Notes: generated from the letters alone by a model not told the origin. A stretch of DNA of 64,000 bases from Cognatundibacterium oligocarboniphilum (GCF_013377855.1 NZ_JABXYJ010000004.1:1-64000); one strand, 5' to 3'; numbered from the stretch's first letter, positions 30,261 through 40,101 are shown. Program-made: numbers and translations.

Positions 30261-30603
30261 GGATCTTCCCTTCTTTCAATACCCAATCAGCAGCGTTGCC
30301 ATTCGGCAGCAGGAGTCAAACTTGAGCTAGCTTAGAGGAATTTCAGAAAATTACCTATACACTTTTGTAAAAATGTAGGGTGGACTCGATGGAGTTTGGA
30401 AAGAACTTTTAAAGAAAACCGGCGTCCCAGAGGAGAAATCAGTTTTCGAAGCTGCTTTCAGGTTAACTCTTGTTACATTTTTCTTAAAGAAAACCGAATT
30501 TGATCAGCCTGACAATGGAAAATCTTCAATCTTTGTTACAGTGACCGACTGAGATTCGGTTATCCTTGCGAACTCGTCATACAGGCATTCCTGACCACTA
30601 TCC
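30261..30603. other. 343-bp divergent intergenic region with 13-bp direct repeats
   Basis: This gap separates the DUF1800-DUF1501 unit (minus) from the Pro-rich membrane protein gene (plus). The exact sequence TTAAAGAAAACCG occurs at 30409-30421 and again at 30484-30496, 75 bases apart. TTACATTTTT and TTTGTTACAG motifs lie near the second copy. I could not assign a promoter with confidence on either strand. It probably holds two divergent promoters and an operator. Confidence 0.55.
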
Positions 30604-31449
30604 ATGAAGTTGAGTATCGAAGCACCCGGCAATGAGGTGACAGAACCCGGTGAAATTCATCTGCACATCCGGTTCCGCCCTGCCAGCATCACCGGAATAG
30701 TGGTTGTTTTGCTGATTCATGCGCTGCTGCTGTATTTTCTGCTCAATATGCATCCGCTCAAGAAGCAGAAACAAGGTGACGATGCCGCCTCGCAGACGCC
30801 GATGGTGCTGATTCTGGATAAAACGGCCATCGCTAAAATGACCCCGCCGGAACCGAAAAAATCCGCACCGAAGCCACCGGTGATCCCGCATACCAAAAAA
30901 TCGATCACCCCGCCGACCCCGCAACAAACCGCTCCCGTCATCACCGCCCAGACCACGGTGACGCCCCCCGCACCGATTGTTGAAACACCGCCGGCACAAG
31001 ACATGATGAGCATGCTCAATGCTGCCCGTGAACGCCGGCGGGCGCAGGAAGAAGCGAATCAGGCTGCCAACCAGACCGGACGCGGCATGACGCCGCAGGA
31101 AGTGGCCGAGGCGAATGTACGACACAGTATGCAGCGTGCCGCCGGCCGGGAAGGCACTGGCGGAGTCTTCCAGATTCTCAGCAAAAGCACGCGCATGGGC
31201 AGTTTTTCCTTCCGCGGCTGGCGGCCAAACTCCAATAGCAGCTGGAAGCAGGTCATTGAAGTCGATGCAGGTCTGGGTGGCAATGTCGAACTCGCCATTG
31301 TCCGGCGCATGGTTGAATTGATACGAACCCATTATCAGGGTGATTTCAGCTGGGAATCACGCCGCCTTGGCCGCGTGATCACCCTGTCAGCGCGGCCGCA
31401 GGACAGCGCCGAGCTGGAAGCATTCATGATGAAAGAATTTTTCGACTGA
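30604..31449 (+). CDS. single-pass Pro-rich envelope protein, TonB/TolA-like architecture
   Basis: A 281-residue protein I cannot assign to a named family. A short cytoplasmic N-terminus is followed by one membrane helix (about 31-47, ITGIVVVLLIHALLLYFLL), a Pro/Lys-rich periplasmic stretch (about 78-130), a charged coiled-coil-like part (about 135-170), and a compact C-terminal domain (about 180-281) with GSFSFRGWRPNSN. The architecture recalls TonB or TolA, but the C-terminal domain shows no TonB signature and no exbB/exbD or tolQ/tolR lies nearby. It overlaps the convergent DUF2917 gene by 26 bases. Confidence 0.72.
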   Translation: MKLSIEAPGNEVTEPGEIHLHIRFRPASITGIVVVLLIHALLLYFLLNMHPLKKQKQGDDAASQTPMVLILDKTAIAKMTPPEPKKSAPKPPVIPHTKKSITPPTPQQTAPVITAQTTVTPPAPIVETPPAQDMMSMLNAARERRRAQEEANQAANQTGRGMTPQEVAEANVRHSMQRAAGREGTGGVFQILSKSTRMGSFSFRGWRPNSNSSWKQVIEVDAGLGGNVELAIVRRMVELIRTHYQGDFSWESRRLGRVITLSARPQDSAELEAFMMKEFFD

Positions 31450-31753
31450 GCATCCGCCATTGCGTACGCAGCCACACCAGCCATGCGGCATCCAGACGTA
31501 TCAGCGCCCCCTGTTCTGCCGGCGGTGCTTCATATAGCAATTCACTTGACCGGCAAGCCGTCAGCAACAGCCAGCCAGAATGGGGAACCGTATAAATCCC
31601 CCCTTCTTGCAGCGGTAACGCCACATCAAAGCGGAGCCCCTCCAAATCACGGCTTTCGCTCACTGTCACCTGACCTGTACTTAAATGAAGGCGGCTGCCT
31701 TGGCTGGCATAGAAATGTAACCTCTGCTGCGCCCGTAACGTCGTGATATGCAT
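31424..31753 (-). CDS. DUF2917 family protein
   Basis: A 109-residue protein of the DUF2917 family, small cupin-like beta proteins common in Burkholderiales and often next to a regulator. The start at 31751-31753 is supported by AGGAG just upstream; longer in-frame starts have no such site. Motifs include RLHLSTGQVTVSESRDLEG and YTVPHSGWLLLTACRSSEL. It is divergent from the MocR-type regulator across a 190-base gap, which suggests the regulator controls it. Function is unknown. Confidence 0.82.
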   Translation of the reverse strand: MHITTLRAQQRLHFYASQGSRLHLSTGQVTVSESRDLEGLRFDVALPLQEGGIYTVPHSGWLLLTACRSSELLYEAPPAEQGALIRLDAAWLVWLRTQWRMLSRKILSS

Positions 31754-31861
31754 GATGACTCCTGTCTGCTGCGTTGGGCAACTGGCGCAAAATGCCCGTT
31801 GCATGGAAAACCACAGCGTAAACAGAGACTGCCTTAGATAACAGGGACAGAAAAACACTAT

Positions 31862-31923
31862 CTGTATCGCATCACAGTGTTTTTTTTAAAGCTGTTATTA
31901 TCAAAATTTACTGAAACTGTATC
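31862..31923. promoter_or_regulatory. candidate MocR operator: two CTGTATC direct repeats
   Basis: CTGTATC occurs at 31862-31868 and 31917-31923, same orientation, 55 bases apart (about five helical turns), between DUF2917 and the MocR gene. MocR regulators such as GabR bind spaced direct repeats and often regulate themselves and a divergent gene. The intervening sequence is A/T-rich and could hold the promoters. Assignment is inference. Confidence 0.45.
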
Positions 31924-31943
31924 TTTGTTGCCCGCGCTCAAGG

Positions 31944-33416
31944 ATGGATCATCTGTTCATGCACACCACGCCTCTCTATCGCCAGCTTGCCGATTATTAT
32001 CTGAGCGCCATCCGTGCCGGAACGCTGACCACCGGCGACCGTATGCCATCTGTACGCAAACTGATGCAGAATCACGCCGTCAGTCTGTCGACTGCCCTGC
32101 AGATGTGCCGCCATCTGGAAGCCGAAGGCTGGCTGGAAGCGCGTCCGCGTTCCGGGTATTTCGTACGCCAGCCGCGCCGCATCCGGCTGGCGCCGACGTC
32201 CGAGCCGCGACCAGCTACCATGATCGATCCGGCGCAGTTTGTCGGCATCCACGAGCGGGTATCCGCCATCATCGCGCAGGGCCAGCGGCCAGTACGCATC
32301 AACCTGGCGCGCGCAACCGGCGCACCGGAACTGTATCCGCACCAGCAATTGCGCCAGCTGGCCAGCAGCCTGCTGCGCCAGCATCCCTACCTGCTGACCA
32401 AGGCAATTTCGCCCGGTGGCAACCGCGAATTAAAGGCAACACTGGCAAAACGGGCGCTGGATACAGGAATCAGCACCTCCACCGAGGAAATCACCATCAC
32501 GCATGGCTGCATTGAAGCGCTGAACCTGGCGCTGCGCGCCGTCGCCCATGCCGGGGACATCATCGCAGTTGAATCGCCGACGTTTTACGGTTTGCTGCAG
32601 GTACTGGAAAGCCTGGGCATGAAAGCGCTGGAAATCCCGACCAGCCCCAGCACCGGCATCTCTCTGGAAGCGCTGGAGCTGGCCATGCAGACCTATGACA
32701 ATATCAAAGCCGTGGTGGTGGTGCCGCATCTGCAAAATCCGCTCGGCAGCATCATGCCGGACAGCCACAAGCAAAAGCTGGTCAGGCTATGCGAAGCCCG
32801 GCAAATCCCGCTGATTGAGGATGACTCGTACAGCGCGCTTGCCAACAACGACCGCATCCCGACCGCGGCAAAACACTGGGACCATACCGGTAATGTGATT
32901 TATTGCGCTTCCCTGCACAAAGTGCTGGCGCCCGGTCTGCGCATCGGCTGGATGCTGGCGGGGCGCTGGCAGGCACGGGTGAATATGTTCAAGTATGCAC
33001 AGACCCGCTATAACGAAGAACTCTCGCAGCTGATCGTCGCTACCTTTATGCAATCGAGCAATTACGACCGGCACCTGCGCAAACTGCGGGCCACCCTGAG
33101 CGCGCAGAGAGAGCAGATGGCCGAAGCGATTGCCACTTATTTTCCGGAGGGAACACGCCTGACGGTGCCGGATGGCGGCGTCTCGGTCTGGGTCGAAATG
33201 CCGGAGCAGGTCTCATCGAAAGCCGTTTTTGAGTCTGCGTTGCAAAAAAACATCCTGATCTCGCCCGGTCTGTTGTATTCCAATTCAAATCGTTTTAACC
33301 ATTTTTTACGACTAAATTGCGGCACCCGCTATTCTGACGGACTCGACTCCGCCCTGCGGACACTGGGCAAAATCATCCTGGAAACCAGGGATTCCACCCA
33401 ATCTGCCGCCGCCTGA
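31944..33416 (+). CDS. MocR-family regulator (GntR HTH plus aminotransferase fold)
   Basis: A 490-residue protein with an N-terminal GntR-type winged HTH (about 10-75, YRQLADYYLSAIRAGTL and GDRMPSVRKLMQNHAVS) joined to a fold-type I aminotransferase domain (about 110-480). The PLP lysine is in YCASLHKVLAPGLRIGW, about residue 325. MocR proteins use PLP or its adducts as signal. Two start codons, 31944 and 31959, are possible; AGGATGG is at a long distance from the second, and the first was kept. It is divergent from DUF2917. Confidence 0.9.
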   Translation: MDHLFMHTTPLYRQLADYYLSAIRAGTLTTGDRMPSVRKLMQNHAVSLSTALQMCRHLEAEGWLEARPRSGYFVRQPRRIRLAPTSEPRPATMIDPAQFVGIHERVSAIIAQGQRPVRINLARATGAPELYPHQQLRQLASSLLRQHPYLLTKAISPGGNRELKATLAKRALDTGISTSTEEITITHGCIEALNLALRAVAHAGDIIAVESPTFYGLLQVLESLGMKALEIPTSPSTGISLEALELAMQTYDNIKAVVVVPHLQNPLGSIMPDSHKQKLVRLCEARQIPLIEDDSYSALANNDRIPTAAKHWDHTGNVIYCASLHKVLAPGLRIGWMLAGRWQARVNMFKYAQTRYNEELSQLIVATFMQSSNYDRHLRKLRATLSAQREQMAEAIATYFPEGTRLTVPDGGVSVWVEMPEQVSSKAVFESALQKNILISPGLLYSNSNRFNHFLRLNCGTRYSDGLDSALRTLGKIILETRDSTQSAAA

Positions 33417-33578
33417 ATCACAACAATCTGACAACAATTTGCTTAACGTGTGGAAAGCCACAATTGCCGCTGTCTGACGCATTTTCGATAATGCGCCCAT
33501 CCACGGAAATATATCCGTAGGGCTGTCACATATCTGCGTTCCGATCTGTGGCATGATCACTCACACCGGAGACTCAGT

Positions 33579-34889
33579 ATGCGTTCGCAACCTATTTATA
33601 AATCCCTGTATTTTCAGGTGATCTCTGCCATCGTGATCGGCGTTCTGCTCGGTCACTTTTATCCCGACACCGGCGCTGCCATGAAACCGCTGGGTGATGG
33701 CTTCATCAAACTCATCAAAATGATGATTGCCCCGATTATCTTCTGTACCGTCGTGGTCGGTATCGCAGGCATGGAAGACATGAAAAAAGTCGGTAAAACC
33801 GGCGGTATGGCTCTGCTGTATTTTGAAGTTGTCAGCACCCTCGCACTGATCGTCGGCCTGCTCATCGTGAATGTTCTGCAACCTGGCGCCGGTATGCATA
33901 TCGATGTGCACAGCCTGGATACCAAGGGCATCGCCGCCTATACCGGCCCGGGTAAAATGCAAACTGTGACTGACTTCGTGATGTCGATCATCCCCAGCAC
34001 TTTCCTGGACGCGTTTGCCAAGGGTGAAATCCTGCAGGTTCTGCTGATCGCCGTGTTCTTCGGCTTTGCCCTGCACCGTTTCGGCGGGCGCGGCACACTG
34101 ATTTTCGATTTTGTTGAAAAGTTCTCCCATGTTCTGTTCGTGATCGTCGGTTACATCATGAAAGCCGCCCCGATCGGCGCATTCGGCGCGATGGCATTCA
34201 CGATCGGTAAATTCGGCGTCAGTTCGCTGCTCTCGCTGGGTTATCTGATGATGACGTTTTACCTGACCTGCCTGATTTTTATCTTTGTCGTGCTGGGTGT
34301 GATCGCCAGATTCCACGGCTTCAGCGTCTGGAAATTTGTGAAATACATCAAGGAAGAATTACTGATCGTACTCGGTACCTCCTCTTCCGAATCCGCATTG
34401 CCGGGCATCATGGCAAAACTGGAAAAACTGGGCGTGAAAAAATCGGTAGTCGGCCTCGTGATCCCGACCGGTTATTCGTTCAACCTCGACGGCACCTCGA
34501 TTTATCTGACCATGGCCGCGGTATTCATTGCGCAGGCAACAGATACCCCGATGAGCCTGATGCAACAGATCACCCTGCTGGCCGTGCTGCTGCTGACTTC
34601 CAAAGGGGCGGCGGGCATTACCGGCAGCGGCTTCATCGTGCTGGCAGCAACACTGTCCGCAGTTGGCGGCATTCCGGTTGCCGGCCTTGCCCTGATTCTG
34701 GGAATCGACCGCTTCATGTCCGAAGCCCGTGCGCTGACCAACCTGGTCGGTAACGGCGTCGCCACCATCATCGTGGCGAAATGGGGTAACGATGTGGATA
34801 TGCGCAAGCTCAGCGACGGTCTGAATCAGGTCGCACAAGACGATGAAACCGATTATGAACATATGATCGCAACCCAGAAACATCTGTAA
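33579..34889 (+). CDS. dctA: C4-dicarboxylate/proton (cation) symporter DctA
   Basis: Imports succinate, fumarate and malate across the inner membrane. The 436-residue protein matches the dicarboxylate/amino acid:cation symporter family: N-terminal [19 protein letters not shown], the Ser-rich hairpin [15 protein letters not shown] near residue 266, and [19 protein letters not shown] near 296. It is full length for DctA. No DctB/DctD regulator is adjacent and I found no convincing sigma-54 site upstream. A strong terminator follows at 34921. Confidence 0.96.
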   Translation: MRSQPIYKSLYFQVISAIVIGVLLGHFYPDTGAAMKPLGDGFIKLIKMMIAPIIFCTVVVGIAGMEDMKKVGKTGGMALLYFEVVSTLALIVGLLIVNVLQPGAGMHIDVHSLDTKGIAAYTGPGKMQTVTDFVMSIIPSTFLDAFAKGEILQVLLIAVFFGFALHRFGGRGTLIFDFVEKFSHVLFVIVGYIMKAAPIGAFGAMAFTIGKFGVSSLLSLGYLMMTFYLTCLIFIFVVLGVIARFHGFSVWKFVKYIKEELLIVLGTSSSESALPGIMAKLEKLGVKKSVVGLVIPTGYSFNLDGTSIYLTMAAVFIAQATDTPMSLMQQITLLAVLLLTSKGAAGITGSGFIVLAATLSAVGGIPVAGLALILGIDRFMSEARALTNLVGNGVATIIVAKWGNDVDMRKLSDGLNQVAQDDETDYEHMIATQKHL

Positions 34890-34920
34890 GCCATCACCGG
34901 CACAGCCAGCTTTTCCCAAC

Positions 34921-34950
34921 AGGCGGACACAAAGTGTCTGCCTTTTTTTT
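34921..34950 (+). terminator. intrinsic terminator after dctA
   Basis: AGGCGGACAC and GTGTCTGCCT form a 10-bp stem (one G-U pair) with a 3-base loop, followed by a run of T residues. It lies 31 bases past the dctA stop. Confidence 0.92.
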
Positions 34951-35048
34951 ATTGTCTGCCGAATCCGGCAAGGCAGCAGCGCTCGTGTCATTTTGCGGAT
35001 ACCTGCATGGTATATGATGCATGACATCTGAAGAACTGAGGAGTGAAC

Positions 35049-36353
35049 ATGGCTCTGTTTGATCACTTTCTGGTGATTGCCATTCTGGTTGCCTGCAGCG
35101 CTTTTTTCTCGATGGCAGAAATCTCGCTGGCAGCGGCGCGTAAAGTCAAACTGCAGGTGCTGGAAGCAGAAGGAGAAAGCCGCGCAGCGCGGGTGCTCGA
35201 ACTGCAGCAGGATCCGGGGCATTTTTTTACCGTGGTACAGATCGGCCTGAATGCGGTCGCGATTCTCGGCGGCATTCTGGGCGAACAGGCATTAACCCCG
35301 TATTTCGCCGGCGTGCTGCATTCACTGTTCGGCAACGACGCATGGATAGACAGCGCCGGCTTTCTCGGTTCTTTCCTGTTCGTTACCTCGCTGTTCATTC
35401 TGTTTGCGGATCTGATGCCGAAGAAACTCGCGATGATTGCGCCGGAAAAAGTGGCAATGCTGGTCGTCACGCCGATGCAATGGTGTGTGCGTCTGTTCAA
35501 GCCGCTGGTCTGGCTGTTTAACGGCTTGTCAGAGCTGCTGTCCCGCGCACTGCACCTGCCGACCGAACGCGATGAGCAGATCACGTCCGATGAAATCTAT
35601 GCGATGGTGGATGCCGGTGCAGAAGCCGGTGTCCTGCAGGCACGGGAACATCACATGATCGGCAATGTGTTTGAACTCGAAAGCCGCACGGTGCCGAGCG
35701 CCATGTCGCAGCGCGACAGCATCGTCTACTTCACCCTGCAAGACAGCGATGTCACGATCCGGCAAAAAATTGCCGATCATCCGCACACCAAATTCCTGGT
35801 CTGCGATGGCCACATTGATCACGTCGTCGGCTACGTCGAATCCAAAGACATCCTGAAACGGGTTCTGACCAATCAGGCATTTTCTAAAGTCCAGGAATTA
35901 TCCATTCGCACCGCACTCGCAGTGCCCGATTCGCTGACCTTGTCCGAAATGCTGGAGCAATTCAAAGGCACGCGGGAAGACTTTGCCGTCATCCTCAACG
36001 AGTATGCGCTGGTGGTCGGCGTCATCACACTCAACGATGTCCTCAGCACGCTGATGGGTAATCTGGTGCATCCTTTCCTGGAAGACCAGATCGTCCGGCG
36101 CGATGCCGATTCCTGGCTGATAGACGGCGCCACCACGATTGAGGACGTGTGCCGGGCGCTGGAAATCGATGCCTTGCCGGAACAGGGCAGCTATGAGACC
36201 ATTGCGGGTTTTATGATGACGATGCTCAAAAAAATCCCGAAACGCACCGATTTTGTGATGGTCGGGGATTACAAGTTTGAGGTCGTCGATATCGATCATT
36301 ACCGGATTGATCAGTTGCTGGTCGTGCGCTGCGGCGATAAAGCGACTTCGTAA
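35049..36353 (+). CDS. CNNM/CBS/CorC-HlyC family membrane protein (hemolysin-family type)
   Basis: A 434-residue inner membrane protein. The N-terminal DUF21 (CNNM) domain covers about 1-195 with three or four hydrophobic segments and FSMAEISLAAARK. Two CBS domains follow (about 205-330) and a CorC-HlyC domain ends the protein (about 345-425, near FEVVDIDHYRIDQLLV). E. coli relatives YtfL (PaeA) and CorC are linked to polyamine or Mg/Co efflux; hemolytic activity is not implied. The ATG at 35049 follows GAGGAG. It stands alone between dctA and the Hsp70-like gene. Confidence 0.9.
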   Translation: MALFDHFLVIAILVACSAFFSMAEISLAAARKVKLQVLEAEGESRAARVLELQQDPGHFFTVVQIGLNAVAILGGILGEQALTPYFAGVLHSLFGNDAWIDSAGFLGSFLFVTSLFILFADLMPKKLAMIAPEKVAMLVVTPMQWCVRLFKPLVWLFNGLSELLSRALHLPTERDEQITSDEIYAMVDAGAEAGVLQAREHHMIGNVFELESRTVPSAMSQRDSIVYFTLQDSDVTIRQKIADHPHTKFLVCDGHIDHVVGYVESKDILKRVLTNQAFSKVQELSIRTALAVPDSLTLSEMLEQFKGTREDFAVILNEYALVVGVITLNDVLSTLMGNLVHPFLEDQIVRRDADSWLIDGATTIEDVCRALEIDALPEQGSYETIAGFMMTMLKKIPKRTDFVMVGDYKFEVVDIDHYRIDQLLVVRCGDKATS

Positions 36354-36472
36354 ACGGAACCGGTGTAGCGCGCAGCGCATCAGTAACAGCAAACCGCACC
36401 CCGGATTCCGCCACCACCGTTAACCGTCATGCCCTCTTGCACCGGGAGACGTATTCGCTATCAGGAAGTTTC

Positions 36473-37762
36473 ATGTCACAGGCTTGTGGAGTAGATTTTG
36501 GCACCTCAAATTCAACCGTCGGCTGGCAGCATGCCGGACGCACCGGGCTGCTGGCGCTGGAGCAGGATAAGCTGACGTTGCCGTCGGTGGTTTTTTTCAA
36601 TGCGGAAGATCACCAGATCAGCTATGGTCGCGCAGCACTGGCCGATTATCTGGCAGGCTATGAAGGGCGGCTGATGCGGTCGATGAAAAGCCTGCTCGGC
36701 ACCAGCCTGATTGATGGCCAGACGGAGGTGGGGGGCAAGGCTCTGCCGTTCCGCGAATTGCTGTCACGGTTTATCGGCGAACTGAAGCGCCGCGCCGAGC
36801 AGTCGGCAGGCCGTTCCTTTTCGCAGGCAGTATTCGGGCGCCCGGTCTTTTTTGTTGATGATAACCCGCAAGCCGACCGGCAGGCGCAGGACACCCTGCA
36901 GGAAATTGCGCAGTCAGTGGGTTTCCGGGAAATTCATTTTCAGTTTGAACCGATCGCTGCTGCGTTTGATTATGAATCACGGATTGAGCGCGAAGAACTG
37001 GTGCTGATTGCCGATATCGGCGGCGGCACATCGGATTTTTCACTAGTACGCCTGTCGCCGCAAAGAGCGCATCTGACTGACCGGCGCGACGATATTCTGG
37101 GTAATGGCGGCGTTCATATCGGTGGAACTGATTTTGACAAATACCTGAGTCTCGCACACGTCATGCCGCTGTTGGGCATGGGCGGACAACTGTCTACCGG
37201 CGTGGATGTCCCGTCCAGCTATTATTTCAATCTGGCCACCTGGCACACCATTAATCTGGCCTATACGCAAAAAGTATGGCGCGAGCTGCAAGAAGTCTAC
37301 CGTGATATTCAAAGTCCGGAATTGCGGCAGAAATTTGAACGTCTGCTGCACCTGGTAGAAGACCGCGATGGTCACTGGCTGGCAATCAAATCCGAAGAAG
37401 CCAAAATTCTGCTGTCGAGTCAGCCAGATATCCTGCTGCCGCTGGAACGGCTGCGCAGCAAAACACCGGCCCCCGCCTGCACGCTGGCATTGGATCAGGC
37501 CGGGCTGGAATCAGCAATTGCCCATCTGAGCCAGAGCATCGCAGCAGCAGTCATCCATGTCATGCAGCAAGCCGGCGTCGCTGCGGAACAGATTGATACG
37601 ATCTTTTTCACCGGCGGCTCCAGCGGAGTGCGCGGTCTGCGCCAGCAGATCGCCAACGTGATTCCTCACGCCCGCCAGGTGGAAGGAGATCTGTTCGGCA
37701 GCATTGGCAGCGGTCTGGGCATGGATGCCGCACGACGTTTTTCCCAGGCTGGAACACGCTGA
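36473..37762 (+). CDS. YegD-like Hsp70 family protein
   Basis: A 429-residue actin-fold ATPase related to DnaK but lacking the substrate-binding half. Nucleotide motifs are present: GVDFGTSNSTVG at the start, IADIGGGTSDFSL near 177-189, and FFTGGSSGVRGL near 377-388. E. coli YegD has the same size and layout; its clients are unknown. The ATG at 36473 follows AGGAAG. It precedes the REC-DUF3369 gene by 57 bases on the same strand. Confidence 0.9.
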   Translation: MSQACGVDFGTSNSTVGWQHAGRTGLLALEQDKLTLPSVVFFNAEDHQISYGRAALADYLAGYEGRLMRSMKSLLGTSLIDGQTEVGGKALPFRELLSRFIGELKRRAEQSAGRSFSQAVFGRPVFFVDDNPQADRQAQDTLQEIAQSVGFREIHFQFEPIAAAFDYESRIEREELVLIADIGGGTSDFSLVRLSPQRAHLTDRRDDILGNGGVHIGGTDFDKYLSLAHVMPLLGMGGQLSTGVDVPSSYYFNLATWHTINLAYTQKVWRELQEVYRDIQSPELRQKFERLLHLVEDRDGHWLAIKSEEAKILLSSQPDILLPLERLRSKTPAPACTLALDQAGLESAIAHLSQSIAAAVIHVMQQAGVAAEQIDTIFFTGGSSGVRGLRQQIANVIPHARQVEGDLFGSIGSGLGMDAARRFSQAGTR

Positions 37763-37819
37763 CAGTCTGGGTTATACTCCAACGCGATTTCCCTGCAGGA
37801 TCATCCAACCGGAGGCGGC

Positions 37820-40069
37820 ATGTCTGATGACAACGATGAGGCGCTGTTCATTGAGGAAGATACCCACGCTCATGCGCCGCCGCTGCAAGAGCGCTACTGG
37901 AAAATCGCCATCGTCGATGACGACGAAGACGTCCACAAAACTACCTGTCTTGCGCTGCAGTTTTCACACATCCTGCAACGCCCGCTGAAATTCATTCATA
38001 CCTATTCCAAAGAAGAAACCCGTCGTGTCTTTTCCACTGAATCCGATATCGCCGTGATTCTGCTGGATGTCCTCATGGAGACCGAGCAGGCCGGACTGGA
38101 ACTGGTCAGTTACATCCGGGATGAATTGAAATGGCACGACACCCGGATTATTTTACGCACCGGGCAACCCGGCTATGCTCCTGAAGAAGACGCCATCCGC
38201 GACTATGACATCAATGATTACAAGACCAAGAGCGAACTAACCCGTAAAAAATTACTGACCTCGCTGACAGCAGCTATTCGTTCGTATGAACAGATCCGGA
38301 TGATCGATGCCAGCCGGCGCGGCCTGCAACAAATCATCGAATCGAGTGCGACCTTCGCCTTTGATCATGGGGTTCAGGCTTTCGCAGCCGGCGTCATCAC
38401 TCAGATTGCGGCATTGTGCGGCGTCCCGCCGGAAGGCCTGTTATGCGCACAAGGGGAGCCGGAAGAGGAAAACCGGATTCAGCAATTCAATGTGGTCGCC
38501 TCCGCCGGACAATACAGTCATCTGATGAATTGCAGTATTCACGACATTGCGCATCCCGGTATCCGCGATGCATTGCACTACGTGCTCACACGACACGAGC
38601 CGCTGTTCACGGAATACAGCATGACCCTGTATTTTTCCGGCCGGGACAAGCGCCCGCTGGCTGCTTATATTGATCTGCCTTATGCGCTCAGCGAGATCAA
38701 CCGGAATTTGCTGGAAGTGTTCTGTTCCAACATCGGCGTCTGCCTCGACAATCTGAATCTGGTAAATCAGCTCAAGAATCACGCTTACCGCGATCAACTG
38801 CTAAGCCTGCCGAACCGCGTCAGATTCATCGAGGAAATCAATGTCTGTATCTATCAGAAAAGCCCGCATCAGATGCTGGCGCTGATTGATATTGATGATT
38901 TTGCTGAAATGAACGACGTACTCGGTCATCATTACGGCGATCTGCTATTGAAAGCAGTGGCAGACCGCCTGCGTCAGCAACTGGGACAGAATATTTTTCT
39001 GGCGCGCATTTCCGGTGATGTTTTTGGCCTGCTCGGCGAAGAACAACAATTGCTCCCGGAGAGGCTCAAAGCATTGTTCGCCACCCCGTTCAGCTTTGAA
39101 GAAACAACCCATGCGGTTTCATCGTCGATCGGAATGGTGGCGCTCGACGGCTATGAAGGTGATGGCGCCGAAGCCCTCAAAGATGCCCGCATTGCGCTCA
39201 AGCGCAGTAAGACAATCCAGCGCGGCACTCACACGCTGTTTAGCCGCCAGATGGGAATCGAGATCCGGGAACGTGCAACGCTGATGCAGCATCTGCATAA
39301 GGCATTTGATGCCGGACGTCTGTTCCTGATGTATCAACCGCAACTCGACCTGCGCAGCGGCAGGCTGACCGGGCTGGAAGCGCTGATACGCTGGCGTATC
39401 GACAATGGCGAACTGATGCCGCCGAACGAATTTATTCCGCTGGCAGAATACTCCGGCCTGATCGTGAGCCTCGGAGCGTGGGTCATTCGTACCGCCTGCT
39501 TTGCCATGCGACGCCTGCAGCAAATGGGTATCGCTCTGGACACCATGGCGGTCAATGTATCGGTAGTCCAGTTCCGTCAAGATGACTTCGTCAACCATGT
39601 ACGTCAGGCGCTGGAAGACAGTGGATTATCGCCGCACAATCTGGAACTGGAAATGACCGAATCCGTCACGATGGAAGGGTCAAGGATATTCGAGCAGCAC
39701 CTGCATACACTGCGACAAATGGGGGTAAATATTGCGATTGACGATTTCGGCACCGGATTTTCGTCGCTGAGTTACCTCGAAAAACTGCCTGTCAACAAAC
39801 TGAAAATTGACCGCGCTTTTGTGCGGCAGATCGACACGCCGGATGGGCCGAAAATCGCTGAACTGATTCAGCAGTTGGGCCAGAAACTGGGTCTGCAAGT
39901 CATTGCCGAAGGCATAGAAACCCGTCATCACTGGGACACCCTGTTGCACATGGGCTGCGAGCAAGGCCAGGGATTTTTCATTGCCCATCCGATGCCGGAA
40001 GAAGCGCTGGCGGCATGGATACAGGCACACCAATCATCGACGAAGGACGAAAAAAAGGGCACGGTTTAA
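37820..40069 (+). CDS. REC-DUF3369-GGDEF-EAL protein with degenerate GGDEF
   Basis: A 749-residue cytoplasmic response regulator. The receiver domain (about 27-150) has IVDDDEDVH and the phospho-accepting Asp83 in VILLDVLMET. DUF3369 follows (about 160-320). The GGDEF domain (about 325-480) has SGDVF in place of GGDEF, so cyclase activity is unlikely. The EAL domain keeps EALIRW, NVSVVQF, EMTESVTM, DDFGTGFSSL, LKIDRAFV and AEGIET, so it is probably an active c-di-GMP phosphodiesterase controlled by phosphorylation. No cognate kinase is adjacent. DUF3369 response regulators are typical of c-di-GMP control in proteobacteria. Confidence 0.92.
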   Translation: MSDDNDEALFIEEDTHAHAPPLQERYWKIAIVDDDEDVHKTTCLALQFSHILQRPLKFIHTYSKEETRRVFSTESDIAVILLDVLMETEQAGLELVSYIRDELKWHDTRIILRTGQPGYAPEEDAIRDYDINDYKTKSELTRKKLLTSLTAAIRSYEQIRMIDASRRGLQQIIESSATFAFDHGVQAFAAGVITQIAALCGVPPEGLLCAQGEPEEENRIQQFNVVASAGQYSHLMNCSIHDIAHPGIRDALHYVLTRHEPLFTEYSMTLYFSGRDKRPLAAYIDLPYALSEINRNLLEVFCSNIGVCLDNLNLVNQLKNHAYRDQLLSLPNRVRFIEEINVCIYQKSPHQMLALIDIDDFAEMNDVLGHHYGDLLLKAVADRLRQQLGQNIFLARISGDVFGLLGEEQQLLPERLKALFATPFSFEETTHAVSSSIGMVALDGYEGDGAEALKDARIALKRSKTIQRGTHTLFSRQMGIEIRERATLMQHLHKAFDAGRLFLMYQPQLDLRSGRLTGLEALIRWRIDNGELMPPNEFIPLAEYSGLIVSLGAWVIRTACFAMRRLQQMGIALDTMAVNVSVVQFRQDDFVNHVRQALEDSGLSPHNLELEMTESVTMEGSRIFEQHLHTLRQMGVNIAIDDFGTGFSSLSYLEKLPVNKLKIDRAFVRQIDTPDGPKIAELIQQLGQKLGLQVIAEGIETRHHWDTLLHMGCEQGQGFFIAHPMPEEALAAWIQAHQSSTKDEKKGTV

Positions 40070-40101
40070 GCGCCCTGAAAGTGAGGGGAACCGGTGTCAG
40101 T

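Noticed and set aside
33417-33578. Sigma-54 promoter for dctA
   Set aside because: A TGG...TTGCC pair near 33448-33466 has GG and GC 12 bases apart rather than 10, so it does not meet the -24/-12 rule.
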